DNA from: Oenococcus sicerae | GTDB taxonomy: Bacteria > Bacillota > Bacilli > Lactobacillales > Lactobacillaceae | DNA length: 64,000 nucleotides | Assembly (NCBI RefSeq): GCF_004102045.2 | Contig: NZ_CP029684.2 | Span: forward strand, 372,001 to 436,000 | Direction: 5' to 3' | Shown here: positions 1 to 8,812 of the stretch, piece after piece | How the letters are laid out: each line of letters begins with the position of its first letter | Position numbering within the stretch: position 1 is the stretch's first letter | Notes under the pieces: generated by a model | Told to the model about the DNA's origin: nothing | The model's database searches: none | Seen by the model: the letters and a program-made list of their open reading frames with translations, nothing else | Position numbers and translations under genes: made by a program

Positions 1-1
1 G

Positions 2-646
2 CTTTATTCAATCTCGCTGACGACGGCTTTTCTTGTTTTCGCAATTAACTCTTACACGAATATTCTCATGCCTTTCTACCTGCAGGATCTGCGAAAACTC
101 ACACCGGGTCAGACTGGTTTGATCCTGATGTGTTTTCCGATCGCGAATTTTATCTTTTCACCAATTTCCGGCTGGGCTGGCGATAAATTCGATAAAGAAT
201 TGATCACATTGATCGGTCTTGCCGGACTCACGCTGAGCCAGATCGGCTATCTATCTATCGGCGGTGCCTCTCCTTATTTATTGTTGGTCATCACTTTGAT
301 CGCAAACGGCATGTCATCAGCCATCTTCATGTCACCCAATAACGCACTGACTATGAGTACTGTCCCAAGGCCGCTGTTAGGCATTGCCGGGTCTGTGACA
401 GCCTTAGCCCGGAATGTCGGCTTTATTGTCGGTAATACTTTTGCGACAACGATGCTCTTTATCGGTATGAGTCAATTGGCTGGATATCGTGTTGTCAATT
501 ATCTGCCGAAACATCCAGAATACTTTATTCAATCAATGCATTGGAGCTTTATCTTCGCTGCTTTGATGAGTCTGCTGGCCTTTGCTTTGACCCTCTACCG
601 AATGTTAAAAAGGAATGCACTGCATAAGTACGTCGCCAGGAACTGA
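2..646 (+). CDS. MFS multidrug transporter (DHA2/EmrB type), C-terminal part
   Basis: The open frame runs off the left edge of the window, so only the last 214 codons are visible and the start lies outside. The segment contains several hydrophobic helices separated by short loops, including a GWAGDKFDKEL loop typical of the conserved cytoplasmic loop between MFS helices, and ends in a basic cytoplasmic tail. This arrangement fits the second half of a 14-helix drug:proton antiporter. The exported substrate cannot be told from sequence. The stop codon lies inside the hairpin of a terminator, so this is the last gene of its transcript. Confidence 0.8.
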   Translation, partial: LYSISLTTAFLVFAINSYTNILMPFYLQDLRKLTPGQTGLILMCFPIANFIFSPISGWAGDKFDKELITLIGLAGLTLSQIGYLSIGGASPYLLLVITLIANGMSSAIFMSPNNALTMSTVPRPLLGIAGSVTALARNVGFIVGNTFATTMLFIGMSQLAGYRVVNYLPKHPEYFIQSMHWSFIFAALMSLLAFALTLYRMLKRNALHKYVARN

Positions 647-660
647 AGTTCCTGGTTTTT
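636..660 (+). terminator. Rho-independent terminator of the MFS gene
   Basis: A perfect 9-bp stem (CCAGGAACT paired with AGTTCCTGG) with a 2-nt loop is followed by TTTTT. The stop codon of the preceding gene is embedded in the stem-loop. Confidence 0.85.
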
Positions 661-708
661 ATTTGTCAGCTGATCCAAGCCTATAAAAATAAGTGCTTTA
701 ATGGAAAC

Positions 709-1386
709 ATGTATTATTTGAACGGCGATTACTACGAGCTCACGCTAAAACAAAAACTTTCTTATTTTTTCATCTCTCTGACGATCATTTCTTTCGGGAA
801 CGGCCTATCGATCGCTGCTGCGATGGGAGCAGCCCCTTGGTCAGCAGCCGCCGTCAACTTATCGAACATCACGCATTTGCCAACCATGCTTTTCCTAGCC
901 ATTGAGGCGATCTTTGCGGCTGCTGTTAACTTGCTATTGGTTGATCACATTGATTGGCACCGAGCTGCTGGCAATATGGTTTTTGGTCTCTTGTTCAGCG
1001 TCTTTGTCGCTGAATTTGCCAATTTTTTTCAACCTTTCATTGTCGGACTGCCTCTGATCATTAAAATTCTGATTGATCTGATCGGTATTTGGGCAATTGG
1101 TGTCGGCATTTCTATTATTCAGCGCACCAATTTTGTCATGCATCCCTTAGACGGTCTTACCAATCTGGCACGTTTTAAATTTTTCCATGGTTCGGCGCCA
1201 CTAGGACAAATTTCAAACTTCATTGTAGCCGTCAGTATTTCCTTAGTCTGCTGGCTGGTCTCCGGTAAAATATTAGGTTACGGTATCGGGACACTTTACT
1301 GTTTTTTCTTGCAAGGAAATAATATTGCTTGGGGAGACCAGCACCTTTTCAAACATCTCCTGCATATCGATCCAACAAAACTATAA
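709..1386 (+). CDS. YczE/YyaS/YitT-family integral membrane protein
   Basis: A 225-residue protein with about five to six hydrophobic segments. The N-terminal stretch with GNGLSIAAAMGAAPWSA matches the hallmark of the YczE family (membrane proteins of unknown biochemical role, sometimes near non-ribosomal peptide loci). There is only a weak ribosome-binding site (GGA 5 nt before ATG). It is separated from the upstream pump by a terminator and ends just before a shared bidirectional terminator with msrA. Family assignment is fairly sure; function unknown. Confidence 0.75.
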   Translation: MYYLNGDYYELTLKQKLSYFFISLTIISFGNGLSIAAAMGAAPWSAAAVNLSNITHLPTMLFLAIEAIFAAAVNLLLVDHIDWHRAAGNMVFGLLFSVFVAEFANFFQPFIVGLPLIIKILIDLIGIWAIGVGISIIQRTNFVMHPLDGLTNLARFKFFHGSAPLGQISNFIVAVSISLVCWLVSGKILGYGIGTLYCFFLQGNNIAWGDQHLFKHLLHIDPTKL

Positions 1387-1399
1387 AAAAAGAACGCCA

Positions 1400-1423
1400 A
1401 TTAAGCGATCTGCTTAATTTTTG
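1400..1423. terminator. Bidirectional terminator between convergent genes
   Basis: An inverted repeat AATTAAGC / GCTTAATT with a 5-nt loop is followed by T-rich sequence on the plus strand and preceded by an A-run, so it can end both the YczE-like gene and msrA. The msrA stop codon lies inside the right arm. Confidence 0.7.
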
Positions 1424-1944
1424 TTCCAATGCTTTTCTGTGAAAGCTTCGCGTTGTGCATCCTGCAGTTTCATACGAGCCTGATTGTATTTGTAAAAATC
1501 TTGGTGATATGCTTCGGCATCCCAAAAGACTACAGCATCTTCGATTTTGGTCACGATTGGATCATTGGCAAATACTTTTGATTCAATCAGTTTTTGTTTG
1601 GAAGCTTCAGCAATTTGACGCTGTTTAGCCGAATTAACAAAGATAACCGGTCGATAATTATCACCACGATCTTGGAATTGGCCACCTGCATCAGTCGGGT
1701 CGGTCACCTGCCAATAAAGTTCGACCAAATCAGAATAGGTTATTTTTTCTGGATCAAACCAAATTTTAACGGCTTCTGTATGACCTGTTGAATGTGCTGA
1801 GACCTGTTCATAAGTTGGGTGATCAACGTGACCGCCCGTGTAGCCTGAACGAACTTTCACAATGCCCGGCAAGGAATCAAATGGTTCAACCATGCACCAA
1901 AAACATCCGCCGGCAAAAATAGCTGTTTGCGTTTTTTCTGCCAT
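1414..1944 (-). CDS. msrA: Peptide methionine (S)-S-oxide reductase MsrA
   Basis: Repairs oxidised methionine by reducing the S-epimer of methionine sulfoxide. The 176-residue protein carries the catalytic GCFWC motif with the nucleophile at Cys14 and the downstream GYTGG motif, and has the usual length of a cytoplasmic single-domain MsrA. An AAGGAG ribosome-binding site precedes ATG at a good distance. The partner MsrB is encoded separately at 16958-17383, so the two are not fused or co-transcribed here. Confidence 0.95.
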   Translation of the reverse strand: MAEKTQTAIFAGGCFWCMVEPFDSLPGIVKVRSGYTGGHVDHPTYEQVSAHSTGHTEAVKIWFDPEKITYSDLVELYWQVTDPTDAGGQFQDRGDNYRPVIFVNSAKQRQIAEASKQKLIESKVFANDPIVTKIEDAVVFWDAEAYHQDFYKYNQARMKLQDAQREAFTEKHWNKN

Positions 1945-1955
1945 GATAAGCTCCT

Positions 1956-2792
1956 TTATTTAACGAATGGATTCCAAAAACGGCCGCCATTCACAAACAA
2001 AAGAATAACGCCAACTAAGATAATTAACAAGACTGCGGATAAAATGCCGTAGTCAACTGCCTTGAGCTGTTCAGAAAAATACCAGCTGCGTTTTTTCTTA
2101 GCGCCAAAACGCCTCAGTTCCATCGCTTGGCTAACTGACTCAATACGATCGATCGAACTCAATAATAGCGGTACTAAAATAGCCGAAGCACCCTTCAGCC
2201 GTTTCAGAAAACCAGCCTTTTTAGAAATTTCATTGCCACGAGCTTGCTGAGAAAGACTGATCTGCTGGTATTCTTTGGTCACATCCGGAATATAACGCAA
2301 TGCCAGCGAGACTGAGTAGCTGACTTTGTAAGGAATGCCAATGCGATTCAAGCCCGAGGCAAATTCCGATGGATTAGTTGTCAATAAGAAGATCAGTGCT
2401 AAGGGTACGGCGACGATATATTCCAGTGAAACATTGACTAAATATAATAGTTCTTGGCTGGTCAACGCGTAAAAACCGCTGCCGAATAAGATAGTTTTTG
2501 ATTGGTAAAGCTGAGCGCCATAATTCGGTGCCAATATGTAGATCATGAACAAATTGATCGCCATAAAGAAAAGAACTAGTTTAACCAAAGTCGAAACTTC
2601 CGAAAACTTTACCTGACTGGTTTTCAAAACGATCAAAGATAAAATAACGAGAAAAATCAGGAATCGTGTATCTAGTACGATCATTGAAATTCCCGATAGC
2701 AGCAAGAAAGCTAATAACTTTGTGGCGCCGCCAGCTAGATCAAGCCAAGTACCGCGATTTTGATAGGCCAGACTAAACGAAGTACTATTCAT
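1956..2792 (-). CDS. ECF transporter transmembrane protein EcfT
   Basis: The membrane coupling subunit of an energy-coupling factor importer. It has several hydrophobic helices and a cytoplasmic region with an ARG motif (SQQARGNEI), which in this family docks the ATPases. I place the start at the ATG at 2792 (protein beginning MNSTSF), overlapping the end of the ATPase gene by 8 bp; the frame is open further upstream, but that extension would lie inside the ATPase gene. It is the last gene of a three-gene operon (S component, double ATPase, T component). Confidence 0.85.
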   Translation of the reverse strand: MNSTSFSLAYQNRGTWLDLAGGATKLLAFLLLSGISMIVLDTRFLIFLVILSLIVLKTSQVKFSEVSTLVKLVLFFMAINLFMIYILAPNYGAQLYQSKTILFGSGFYALTSQELLYLVNVSLEYIVAVPLALIFLLTTNPSEFASGLNRIGIPYKVSYSVSLALRYIPDVTKEYQQISLSQQARGNEISKKAGFLKRLKGASAILVPLLLSSIDRIESVSQAMELRRFGAKKKRSWYFSEQLKAVDYGILSAVLLIILVGVILLFVNGGRFWNPFVK

Positions 2793-4476
2793 GATCGATC
2801 TCACTTTCGACCAGCCTTTGCGATAAGCGAATCGGGTCAACATCGGCAAAATTCGCTAGCTCATAAAGACTCGTTGGTGCTAGCGAAGCACGTTTCAACA
2901 ATGCCAAATTGCTGAGTAGAGCGGCTGGGGTCTTATCAGCAATGATGTGACCATCGACTAAGGCCAAGGCACGGTCAGCGTACTCAAGCATCAAATGCAT
3001 ATCATGCGTGATCACAATAATCGAAGTCGCATATTTTTGATTCAGTGAAGCGACGAAATTCATTATCGAACGATAATTCAAATAATCCTGACCGGCAGTT
3101 GGCTCATCCAAGAGCAGTACTTTGGGCCTTAAAATCAAGACCGAAGCGATCGTGACACGTTTTTTCTGACCAAAACTCAAAGCTGAAACAGGCCAATGGC
3201 GCATCGTATCCAGACCAGAAATTTTCAAAATCTGTCTCACACGCCGTTCGGTCTCGTCTGGATCAACACCGCGCAGCTTTAAACCATAAGCCACCTCGTC
3301 AAAAACCAAATTTTGGCTGATCATTTGGTTAGGGTCCTGCAGCACATAACCGATTTTATCAGCACGTTCTTTCACTGAAAGATCATTTAAAATCTGACCA
3401 TCAAGTGTTATTTTACCGGCATCAGCTTTCAAAAAACCTGTGACTAGGTTAGAAAAAGTTGACTTGCCCGATCCGTTTTTACCAACGATCGCTGTGATAT
3501 CCCCAGCATAAAAATCCAAATTAAAATCTCGAAAGACTGCTTGATCTGCGTAAGAAAAAGAAAGATCCTCAACTGATAAGACTACTTTAGCTGATGGCTG
3601 GCTGCCCGCAGAAGGCTTCGTCCTCATCCAAGCTGACAATTTTTTGGAAACGACCACCTGATCAAAAGATTCAATATTCGTTAAATGATTTTCCTCAGCT
3701 AAATTAAAGCCTGCATGTCTTAAAGCAGTTAAATATAGCGGCTCGCGCAAGCCGATTTTATTGATGACACCTGTTTTTAAAACATCGTCCGGACTAGCAT
3801 CGGCAATAATTTTTCCTTGATCGATGATCAATAGCTGATCAGCATCAATTTTCAGAGATTCCTCCAAGCGATGCTCAATAATAATAACGGTCAGGCCTAA
3901 CTTTTTTTGCAGATCCGAAATTAATTTGATCGCCGTTCGACCAGAAGCCGGATCCAAATTGGCTAGCGGCTCGTCAAATAACAAGATCTTGCTATCAGAA
4001 CTCAGCACGCCGGCCATACTGACACGCTGCTTTTGGCCACCTGATAACTCCTGTGGATGGTGAGCCTTAACTGATTGCAGATCCAGCTCATTGAGCCATT
4101 GATCGGTCTTTTTCAGTAACTGATCATGATCGGTATGTTCATTTTCCAATAAAAAAGCGACATCCTCAGCAACCGTCATACCAACAAATTGGGCATCGGT
4201 GTCTTGTAAAACCGTGCCGACAGCAAAAGACAGACGAAAGATATCCAGATCTTGGATATCTTCATCATTAATCATGATCTGACCGGAAATGTCGCCTGAA
4301 AAACTTTGCGGGATCAGACCGTTGATCAGATGACCGATCGTTGTCTTGCCCGACCCCGAAGGACCAGCAATAATAATTTTCTGCCCATAATCAAAAACAA
4401 AGCTAACATTATGCAATGTAGCTTGGCTTTGAATGCGATATTTAAAATTGACATTTTTAAAACTAATTGCTGGCAT
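2785..4476 (-). CDS. ECF transporter double ATPase (two fused ABC domains)
   Basis: The energising subunit of the ECF importer, with two ATP-binding cassettes in one 563-residue chain. Domain 1 has Walker A GPSGSGKTT near residues 38-46, signature LSGGQKQR and Walker B LLFDEP. Domain 2 has Walker A GKNGSGKST, Walker B LLLDEP and an unusual signature LSFGQKKR in place of LSGGQ. The linker between the domains corresponds to the DUF3744-type region seen in ATPases that accompany UPF0397 S components. It sits 3 nt after the S-component gene and overlaps ecfT. Confidence 0.88.
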   Translation of the reverse strand: MPAISFKNVNFKYRIQSQATLHNVSFVFDYGQKIIIAGPSGSGKTTIGHLINGLIPQSFSGDISGQIMINDEDIQDLDIFRLSFAVGTVLQDTDAQFVGMTVAEDVAFLLENEHTDHDQLLKKTDQWLNELDLQSVKAHHPQELSGGQKQRVSMAGVLSSDSKILLFDEPLANLDPASGRTAIKLISDLQKKLGLTVIIIEHRLEESLKIDADQLLIIDQGKIIADASPDDVLKTGVINKIGLREPLYLTALRHAGFNLAEENHLTNIESFDQVVVSKKLSAWMRTKPSAGSQPSAKVVLSVEDLSFSYADQAVFRDFNLDFYAGDITAIVGKNGSGKSTFSNLVTGFLKADAGKITLDGQILNDLSVKERADKIGYVLQDPNQMISQNLVFDEVAYGLKLRGVDPDETERRVRQILKISGLDTMRHWPVSALSFGQKKRVTIASVLILRPKVLLLDEPTAGQDYLNYRSIMNFVASLNQKYATSIIVITHDMHLMLEYADRALALVDGHIIADKTPAALLSNLALLKRASLAPTSLYELANFADVDPIRLSQRLVESEIDHE

Positions 4477-4479
4477 AAA

Positions 4480-5046
4480 TCACTTTTCAGACCTCAAAGA
4501 ACCCGAGCCGGTCCGTGTCCTGTTGTAAGCAGCTAACAAAATGGTGCCTACAATGGCAATCGCCAGCACATTGCCGACTCCAGCCCACGCGCCCTGCAAA
4601 AAGACCTTTAAGGCTGGTTGTTTATAAACGACAATGTCGCCCAAAGGTGCGATCACAAGCCAGGCGATCGCATTAGCAATAAGCTGCCAAACATTAAAAA
4701 GGACGATTTTTTTAGCAGTTAAGCTTTCTGTTTGCAAGTTCAATCTTGGCTTGATCAGACCCAAGAGCAGACCTAAAACACCATCAGCAAAAACCCAAGT
4801 CCACCAAACACCCCAACCGGCAACCGTATCATTTAAAGCATGACCAATAAAACCAACGAGAAAGCCAACGATGGGACCAAAAATAGCCGCGATCAGGCTC
4901 AACCAAGCCTCACCCAAATTGATGGTTGTATTTGACATCGGTAAAGGAATAGCCACAAAACGCATCAAAACAAAAAAGACGGCTGTCCCGATTCCAATTG
5001 CAACGACATCTTTGACACTGATCCAGCTTTTATTTTTTTCCTGCAT
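4480..5046 (-). CDS. ECF transporter S component, UPF0397 family
   Basis: The substrate-binding membrane subunit of the importer, with about five hydrophobic helices. The N-terminal VVAIGIGTAVFFVLMRF and the FGPIVGFLVGFIGHALND segment match the UPF0397 family, whose substrate has not been settled to my knowledge. I chose the ATG at 5046, which has GGGAG 7-8 nt upstream; a TTG two codons earlier is possible. First gene of the operon with the double ATPase and EcfT. I see no recognisable riboswitch in the 160-bp leader (5053-5213). Confidence 0.82.
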   Translation of the reverse strand: MQEKNKSWISVKDVVAIGIGTAVFFVLMRFVAIPLPMSNTTINLGEAWLSLIAAIFGPIVGFLVGFIGHALNDTVAGWGVWWTWVFADGVLGLLLGLIKPRLNLQTESLTAKKIVLFNVWQLIANAIAWLVIAPLGDIVVYKQPALKVFLQGAWAGVGNVLAIAIVGTILLAAYNRTRTGSGSLRSEK

Positions 5047-5213
5047 GATCAATCTCCCTACTCCACTCCGAAATTTTGCGACAGCTGTCGTTTAACTTAA
5101 TTCGACAATTCGACTTGTTATTTTTTATAAAAAGCAAGCTTGAATATCGATTTTATCACTAATGATATTGCTAAAAATGATTCAATTGGTCTCAATACTA
5201 GTCAACTGGCTTT

Positions 5214-6476
5214 TCACTGATTTTTTTTATCGTAATTGAGCGCGAAATCTTCGTGCGGCATGCGTTTCCAAAAATCGGCTTTATTTGTTTGTCTTTGGCG
5301 AGCGATCGCCAATGTGTGTTTGGGTACATCGTCTGTGATCGTTGATCCTGCGGCTGTGATCGCTTCAGCTGCGATCGTCACGGGCGCTACCAGTTTGCTG
5401 TTGCTGCCAATGAAAGCCCGATCGCCAACCTGCGTCATATGCTTATTTTTACCATCATAATTGACAAAAATCGTGCCAGCACCAATGTTGACTGCTTGGC
5501 CAACCTCAGCATCCCCAACATATGTTAAATGGCCAATATGTGTGTGATCACCGATCCGAGCATTTTTTGTTTCGACAAAATTACCAATATGAACATCGAT
5601 CCCTGTGACTGTCTTTTCACGTAAATGCGCGTAAGGTCCGATCTCGTTATCGGCACCAATGACAGAATCATGTTCAATCACAGTACCAGGTTTGATAATC
5701 GTGCCAGTACCAATAACCACATTGGCATCAATATAAGTCGTTGCTGGATCAACCATCGTGACACCGTTGGTCATCAGTTGATTGTTGATACGTTTTCTAG
5801 CAATTTTATTAACGGCCGCTAACTGCTGCTGTGTATTAACGCCTAACAGATCCCGCCAATCACGCGCCTGCACAATTTTCGCACCTGCCAAGGCATCGGT
5901 CAGGTAATATTCATTTTGAGCATTGTCCGTCTTGACAGCTTCGATCGCCCTTTTAATATAATCAGTTTTAAAAAGATAAACACCTGAGTTGACTAGTTTT
6001 ATCGTGCGCTGCTCTACAGTTGCATCTTTTTCCTCAACAATTTGTTCGACAACTTCCCGATCACCAATCGGAATAATACGGCCGTAACCAAAAGGTGTCT
6101 TCAAAGTGGTTGCTAAAACAGCTGCGTCAAACCCTTCACCAGTATTGACCAAGTCCATAAGACTTTGGTCAGTCATTAAAGGCATATCTGCATTGATGAC
6201 AATAATTTTTTCAGCTTGTACCTTGGAAAAAGCCGTTTGCAAGGCATTAGCGGAGCCCAGCTGTTCATTTTGAACGACCGTTTCATCAACATAGGAAGAA
6301 AAATCTTCATTCGGTGCCTGTACAGCGATAATATTTTTTGGTTCGATCTTGCGAACCGCCCGACAAACCCATTCAAGCATTTGCAAACCAGCAACTTTAT
6401 GCAGCGGTTTAGGCAGATTATCTTTCATTCGACTGCCCTTGCCGGCAGCTAAAATAACAACATCAATTTCTGACAA
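5214..6476 (-). CDS. glmU: Bifunctional GlmU: GlcN-1-P acetyltransferase / GlcNAc-1-P uridyltransferase
   Basis: Makes UDP-GlcNAc, the precursor for peptidoglycan and teichoic acids. The N-terminal pyrophosphorylase domain begins with the nucleotide-binding motif LAAGKGSRMK. The C-terminal half shows hexapeptide repeats of a left-handed beta-helix acetyltransferase (VIGTGTIIKPGTVIEHD, then IGSNSKLVAPVTI). At about 420 residues it is somewhat shorter than the usual 450-460, with a short C-terminal tail. I prefer the TTG start at 6476, which has AGGG 9 nt upstream; a GTG at 6494 is in frame but lacks a ribosome-binding site. It overlaps the end of purR, a common pairing in Firmicutes. Confidence 0.92.
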   Translation of the reverse strand: MSEIDVVILAAGKGSRMKDNLPKPLHKVAGLQMLEWVCRAVRKIEPKNIIAVQAPNEDFSSYVDETVVQNEQLGSANALQTAFSKVQAEKIIVINADMPLMTDQSLMDLVNTGEGFDAAVLATTLKTPFGYGRIIPIGDREVVEQIVEEKDATVEQRTIKLVNSGVYLFKTDYIKRAIEAVKTDNAQNEYYLTDALAGAKIVQARDWRDLLGVNTQQQLAAVNKIARKRINNQLMTNGVTMVDPATTYIDANVVIGTGTIIKPGTVIEHDSVIGADNEIGPYAHLREKTVTGIDVHIGNFVETKNARIGDHTHIGHLTYVGDAEVGQAVNIGAGTIFVNYDGKNKHMTQVGDRAFIGSNSKLVAPVTIAAEAITAAGSTITDDVPKHTLAIARQRQTNKADFWKRMPHEDFALNYDKKNQ

Positions 6477-7317
6477 TCTTGTTTTCCCTTCCACGAAAAA
6501 TATTTTCTTTATAATTTCCTAATTGTACTTTGATCACCTCACCAGAATCGAGATTCGTATCAACGTGCAGCAAAGAAGTGAAGTCATTGACTTGGCGTTC
6601 ATTTGCCCGCCCTTCAGCGAAAACAGCGACTCCTTTGACATCTGATTCGAATTCTTTAGCTAAAGTCTTCATGCCGTTGATCGTGCCGCCCGCTTTCATG
6701 AAATCATCCACAATTAAAATATTTAAGCCAGTTGGCAGACTACGACGGGATAATTCCATTTTTTCAACATGTTTGGATGAACCCGTCAAATAATTTACAG
6801 AAACGGTCGGTCCTTCGGTCACTTTGTTTTCGCCCGAACGGACAATCACAAAAGGAACATTTAACTGCTCGGCTACTGCAGCTGCTAAAGGAACTCCTTT
6901 GGTGGCTGCTGTCATGACAGCTTCGATCTTCGTATTTAAATATTCAGTCGCGATCAAACGACCAACTTGGCGTAGAATGGCAGGCTGGCCTAATAAATCG
7001 GACAAATAAACATAACCGCCCGGCAGAACACGTGTTTCATCATTGACTTGTTTGAGCATGTCATTAACAAATTCATCTGCTTCACGTTCCAAAATATATG
7101 GATAAAATTTAGCACCGCCGGCTGCACCAGGAATCGTCTCTAGTAGACCGACACCGCGTTCTTTTAAGGTTTTTTTTAGGATCGTCAGATCTTCTGAAAT
7201 AGATGATTTCGCCGACGAATAGCGATTAGCAAAAAAAGTCAGCGGCACCAAGGTCCGCGGCCTTTCTATCAGATAATGGGTCATATCAACTAAACGTTCA
7301 GCACGAGGTGTTTTCAT
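6463..7317 (-). CDS. purR: Pur operon repressor PurR (Bacillus type)
   Basis: A PRPP-sensing transcription regulator of purine synthesis. The 284-residue protein has an N-terminal winged-helix region and a phosphoribosyltransferase-like C-terminal domain with the PRPP loop ILIVDDFMKAGGT. The ATG at 7317 follows AAAGGAC with good spacing. A PurBox-like sequence lies in the divergent region upstream (7369-7381), which suggests autoregulation. It is translated immediately before glmU, with which it overlaps. Confidence 0.93.
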   Translation of the reverse strand: MKTPRAERLVDMTHYLIERPRTLVPLTFFANRYSSAKSSISEDLTILKKTLKERGVGLLETIPGAAGGAKFYPYILEREADEFVNDMLKQVNDETRVLPGGYVYLSDLLGQPAILRQVGRLIATEYLNTKIEAVMTAATKGVPLAAAVAEQLNVPFVIVRSGENKVTEGPTVSVNYLTGSSKHVEKMELSRRSLPTGLNILIVDDFMKAGGTINGMKTLAKEFESDVKGVAVFAEGRANERQVNDFTSLLHVDTNLDSGEVIKVQLGNYKENIFRGRENKIVRN

Positions 7318-7368
7318 AAAAATGTCCTTTCGCTAATATTTTACTAAAAATTCAGAAATAAACCAGTA

Positions 7369-7381
7369 GATTCCGAACATT
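7369..7381 (+). promoter_or_regulatory. PurBox-like operator between purR and aspartokinase
   Basis: GATTCCGAACATT matches the PurBox consensus AWWWCCGAACWWT at all but the first position. It lies about 50 bp upstream of the purR start and about 50 bp upstream of the divergent aspartokinase. I do not see a clean second box at the canonical spacing; only a partial match lies closer to purR (near 7326-7338). Confidence 0.5.
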
Positions 7382-7432
7382 AGAAGAGAAGCTTACAAAC
7401 ATTTTTCTGTAATTCAGGTTAGAATAAGGCTT

Positions 7433-8812
7433 ATGAAAATTGTCAAATTTGGTGGGAGTTCACTTGCGACAGGCACCCAGATCAGCAAAGTTATCAAGAT
7501 CATTCAAAGCGATCCGCAACGACGCGTGATCGTCGTTTCCGCACCAGGAAAACGCTTTAAAAAAGATATCAAAATCACAGATCTGCTGCTGCAATTGGCA
7601 CAGGCTGTCATTGATCAGCAAGAAACTGCAGATATTTATAAGCAGATCTTTTTGCGTTATGCAGAAATTGCTGATTTCTTCAAACTGCCAAAAGAAGTCA
7701 TGCAGGATCTAAAAAAACATCTGCGTTCAATCGCAGCTGGCAGCTACCCCTCTGAAGATTTTTTAAAAGCCGCTTTTTCCGCTCAAGGCGAATTTTTGTC
7801 AGCTAGTCTGATCACGCAAATACTTAATAAAATCGGCATGAAGGCCCGGCGGCTGACGCCCAAAGAAGTGGGGCTGACCGTCACAGACCAAGCACGCAAT
7901 GCTCAAATTTTACCCGGATCATATGCTAAAATCGCGCAAACAAAGATCCAGCAGGACGAAGTGATCGTTTTCCCCGGGTTTTTTGGTCTTACGAAAAATG
8001 ATCTGATCAATACATTCTCGCGCGGCGGCTCCGATATTACAGGTGCGATCTTAGCACGAGGTTTTGCTGCTGATCTCTATGAAAATTTTACGGATGTTGA
8101 CTCCATTTATACGGTCAATCCTAATCTAGTTGATGATCCAGCGCCGATCAAAGAAATGACTTACGATGAAATGCGTGAATTAAGCTATGCTGGTTTTTCC
8201 GTTTTCCATGACGAAGCAATTCTGCCGGCTATTCAGGGCAACATTCCGATCAATGTTAAAAATACGAATCATCCAGAAGCTTTAGGCACAATGATCGTGC
8301 CTCAGGATCAGATCTCACATAAAAATCGTATTACAGGCATCGCCAGCGCAGACCATTTTCAAGTTTTGTATCTGCACCGCTACTTGGTCAATCGCGAAGT
8401 TGGTTTTACAGCAAAAATTTTGCAGATCTTGGCAGATTTAAATATTTCCTATGAACATATGCCATCAGGAATTGATGATCTCACGATTATTTTGGATAAA
8501 AATCAGCTGACTGATGGTCGCAAAGAAAAGCTAACGCAGCGTATCAAAGATGAAATCAAGCCCGATGTGCTGCAATGGCGCAATAGTTACTCAATCATCA
8601 TGGTCGTGGGCGAAGGGCTGGTCAATCGTGTCGGTGCAATGTCAGATATCGTTGATCCGCTGCGAAAAGCCAATATTTCTTTGACCATGGTCAACCAAGG
8701 ATCCTCTGAAATTTCAATCATGCTAGGTGTGCGTCCAGAGGATGCGGACCGTGCGGTACAGGCGATCTATAATGCTCATTTTGATCACGGCCACGCTAAA
8801 AAAGAAGACTAA
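7433..8812 (+). CDS. Aspartate kinase
   Basis: Catalyses the first step from aspartate to threonine, methionine and lysine by phosphorylating aspartate. The 459-residue protein starts with the KFGGSS substrate/ATP motif, has the conserved SRGGSDITG-type segment (TFSRGGSDITG) and ends in a paired ACT regulatory region, which implies allosteric feedback by an amino acid. It heads a threonine-pathway cluster: threonine synthase converges from the other side with a 4-bp overlap, followed by hom and thrB. AAGG lies only 3 nt before ATG, so initiation may be weak. Confidence 0.92.
   Translation: MKIVKFGGSSLATGTQISKVIKIIQSDPQRRVIVVSAPGKRFKKDIKITDLLLQLAQAVIDQQETADIYKQIFLRYAEIADFFKLPKEVMQDLKKHLRSIAAGSYPSEDFLKAAFSAQGEFLSASLITQILNKIGMKARRLTPKEVGLTVTDQARNAQILPGSYAKIAQTKIQQDEVIVFPGFFGLTKNDLINTFSRGGSDITGAILARGFAADLYENFTDVDSIYTVNPNLVDDPAPIKEMTYDEMRELSYAGFSVFHDEAILPAIQGNIPINVKNTNHPEALGTMIVPQDQISHKNRITGIASADHFQVLYLHRYLVNREVGFTAKILQILADLNISYEHMPSGIDDLTIILDKNQLTDGRKEKLTQRIKDEIKPDVLQWRNSYSIIMVVGEGLVNRVGAMSDIVDPLRKANISLTMVNQGSSEISIMLGVRPEDADRAVQAIYNAHFDHGHAKKED

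Noticed and set aside
934-1143. Minus-strand ORF within the YczE-like gene
   Set aside because: Shadow of a hydrophobic coding region; no start signal and no family.
5053-5213. Riboswitch upstream of the ECF operon
   Set aside because: No conserved thiamine, riboflavin, cobalamin or preQ1 motif could be found by eye.
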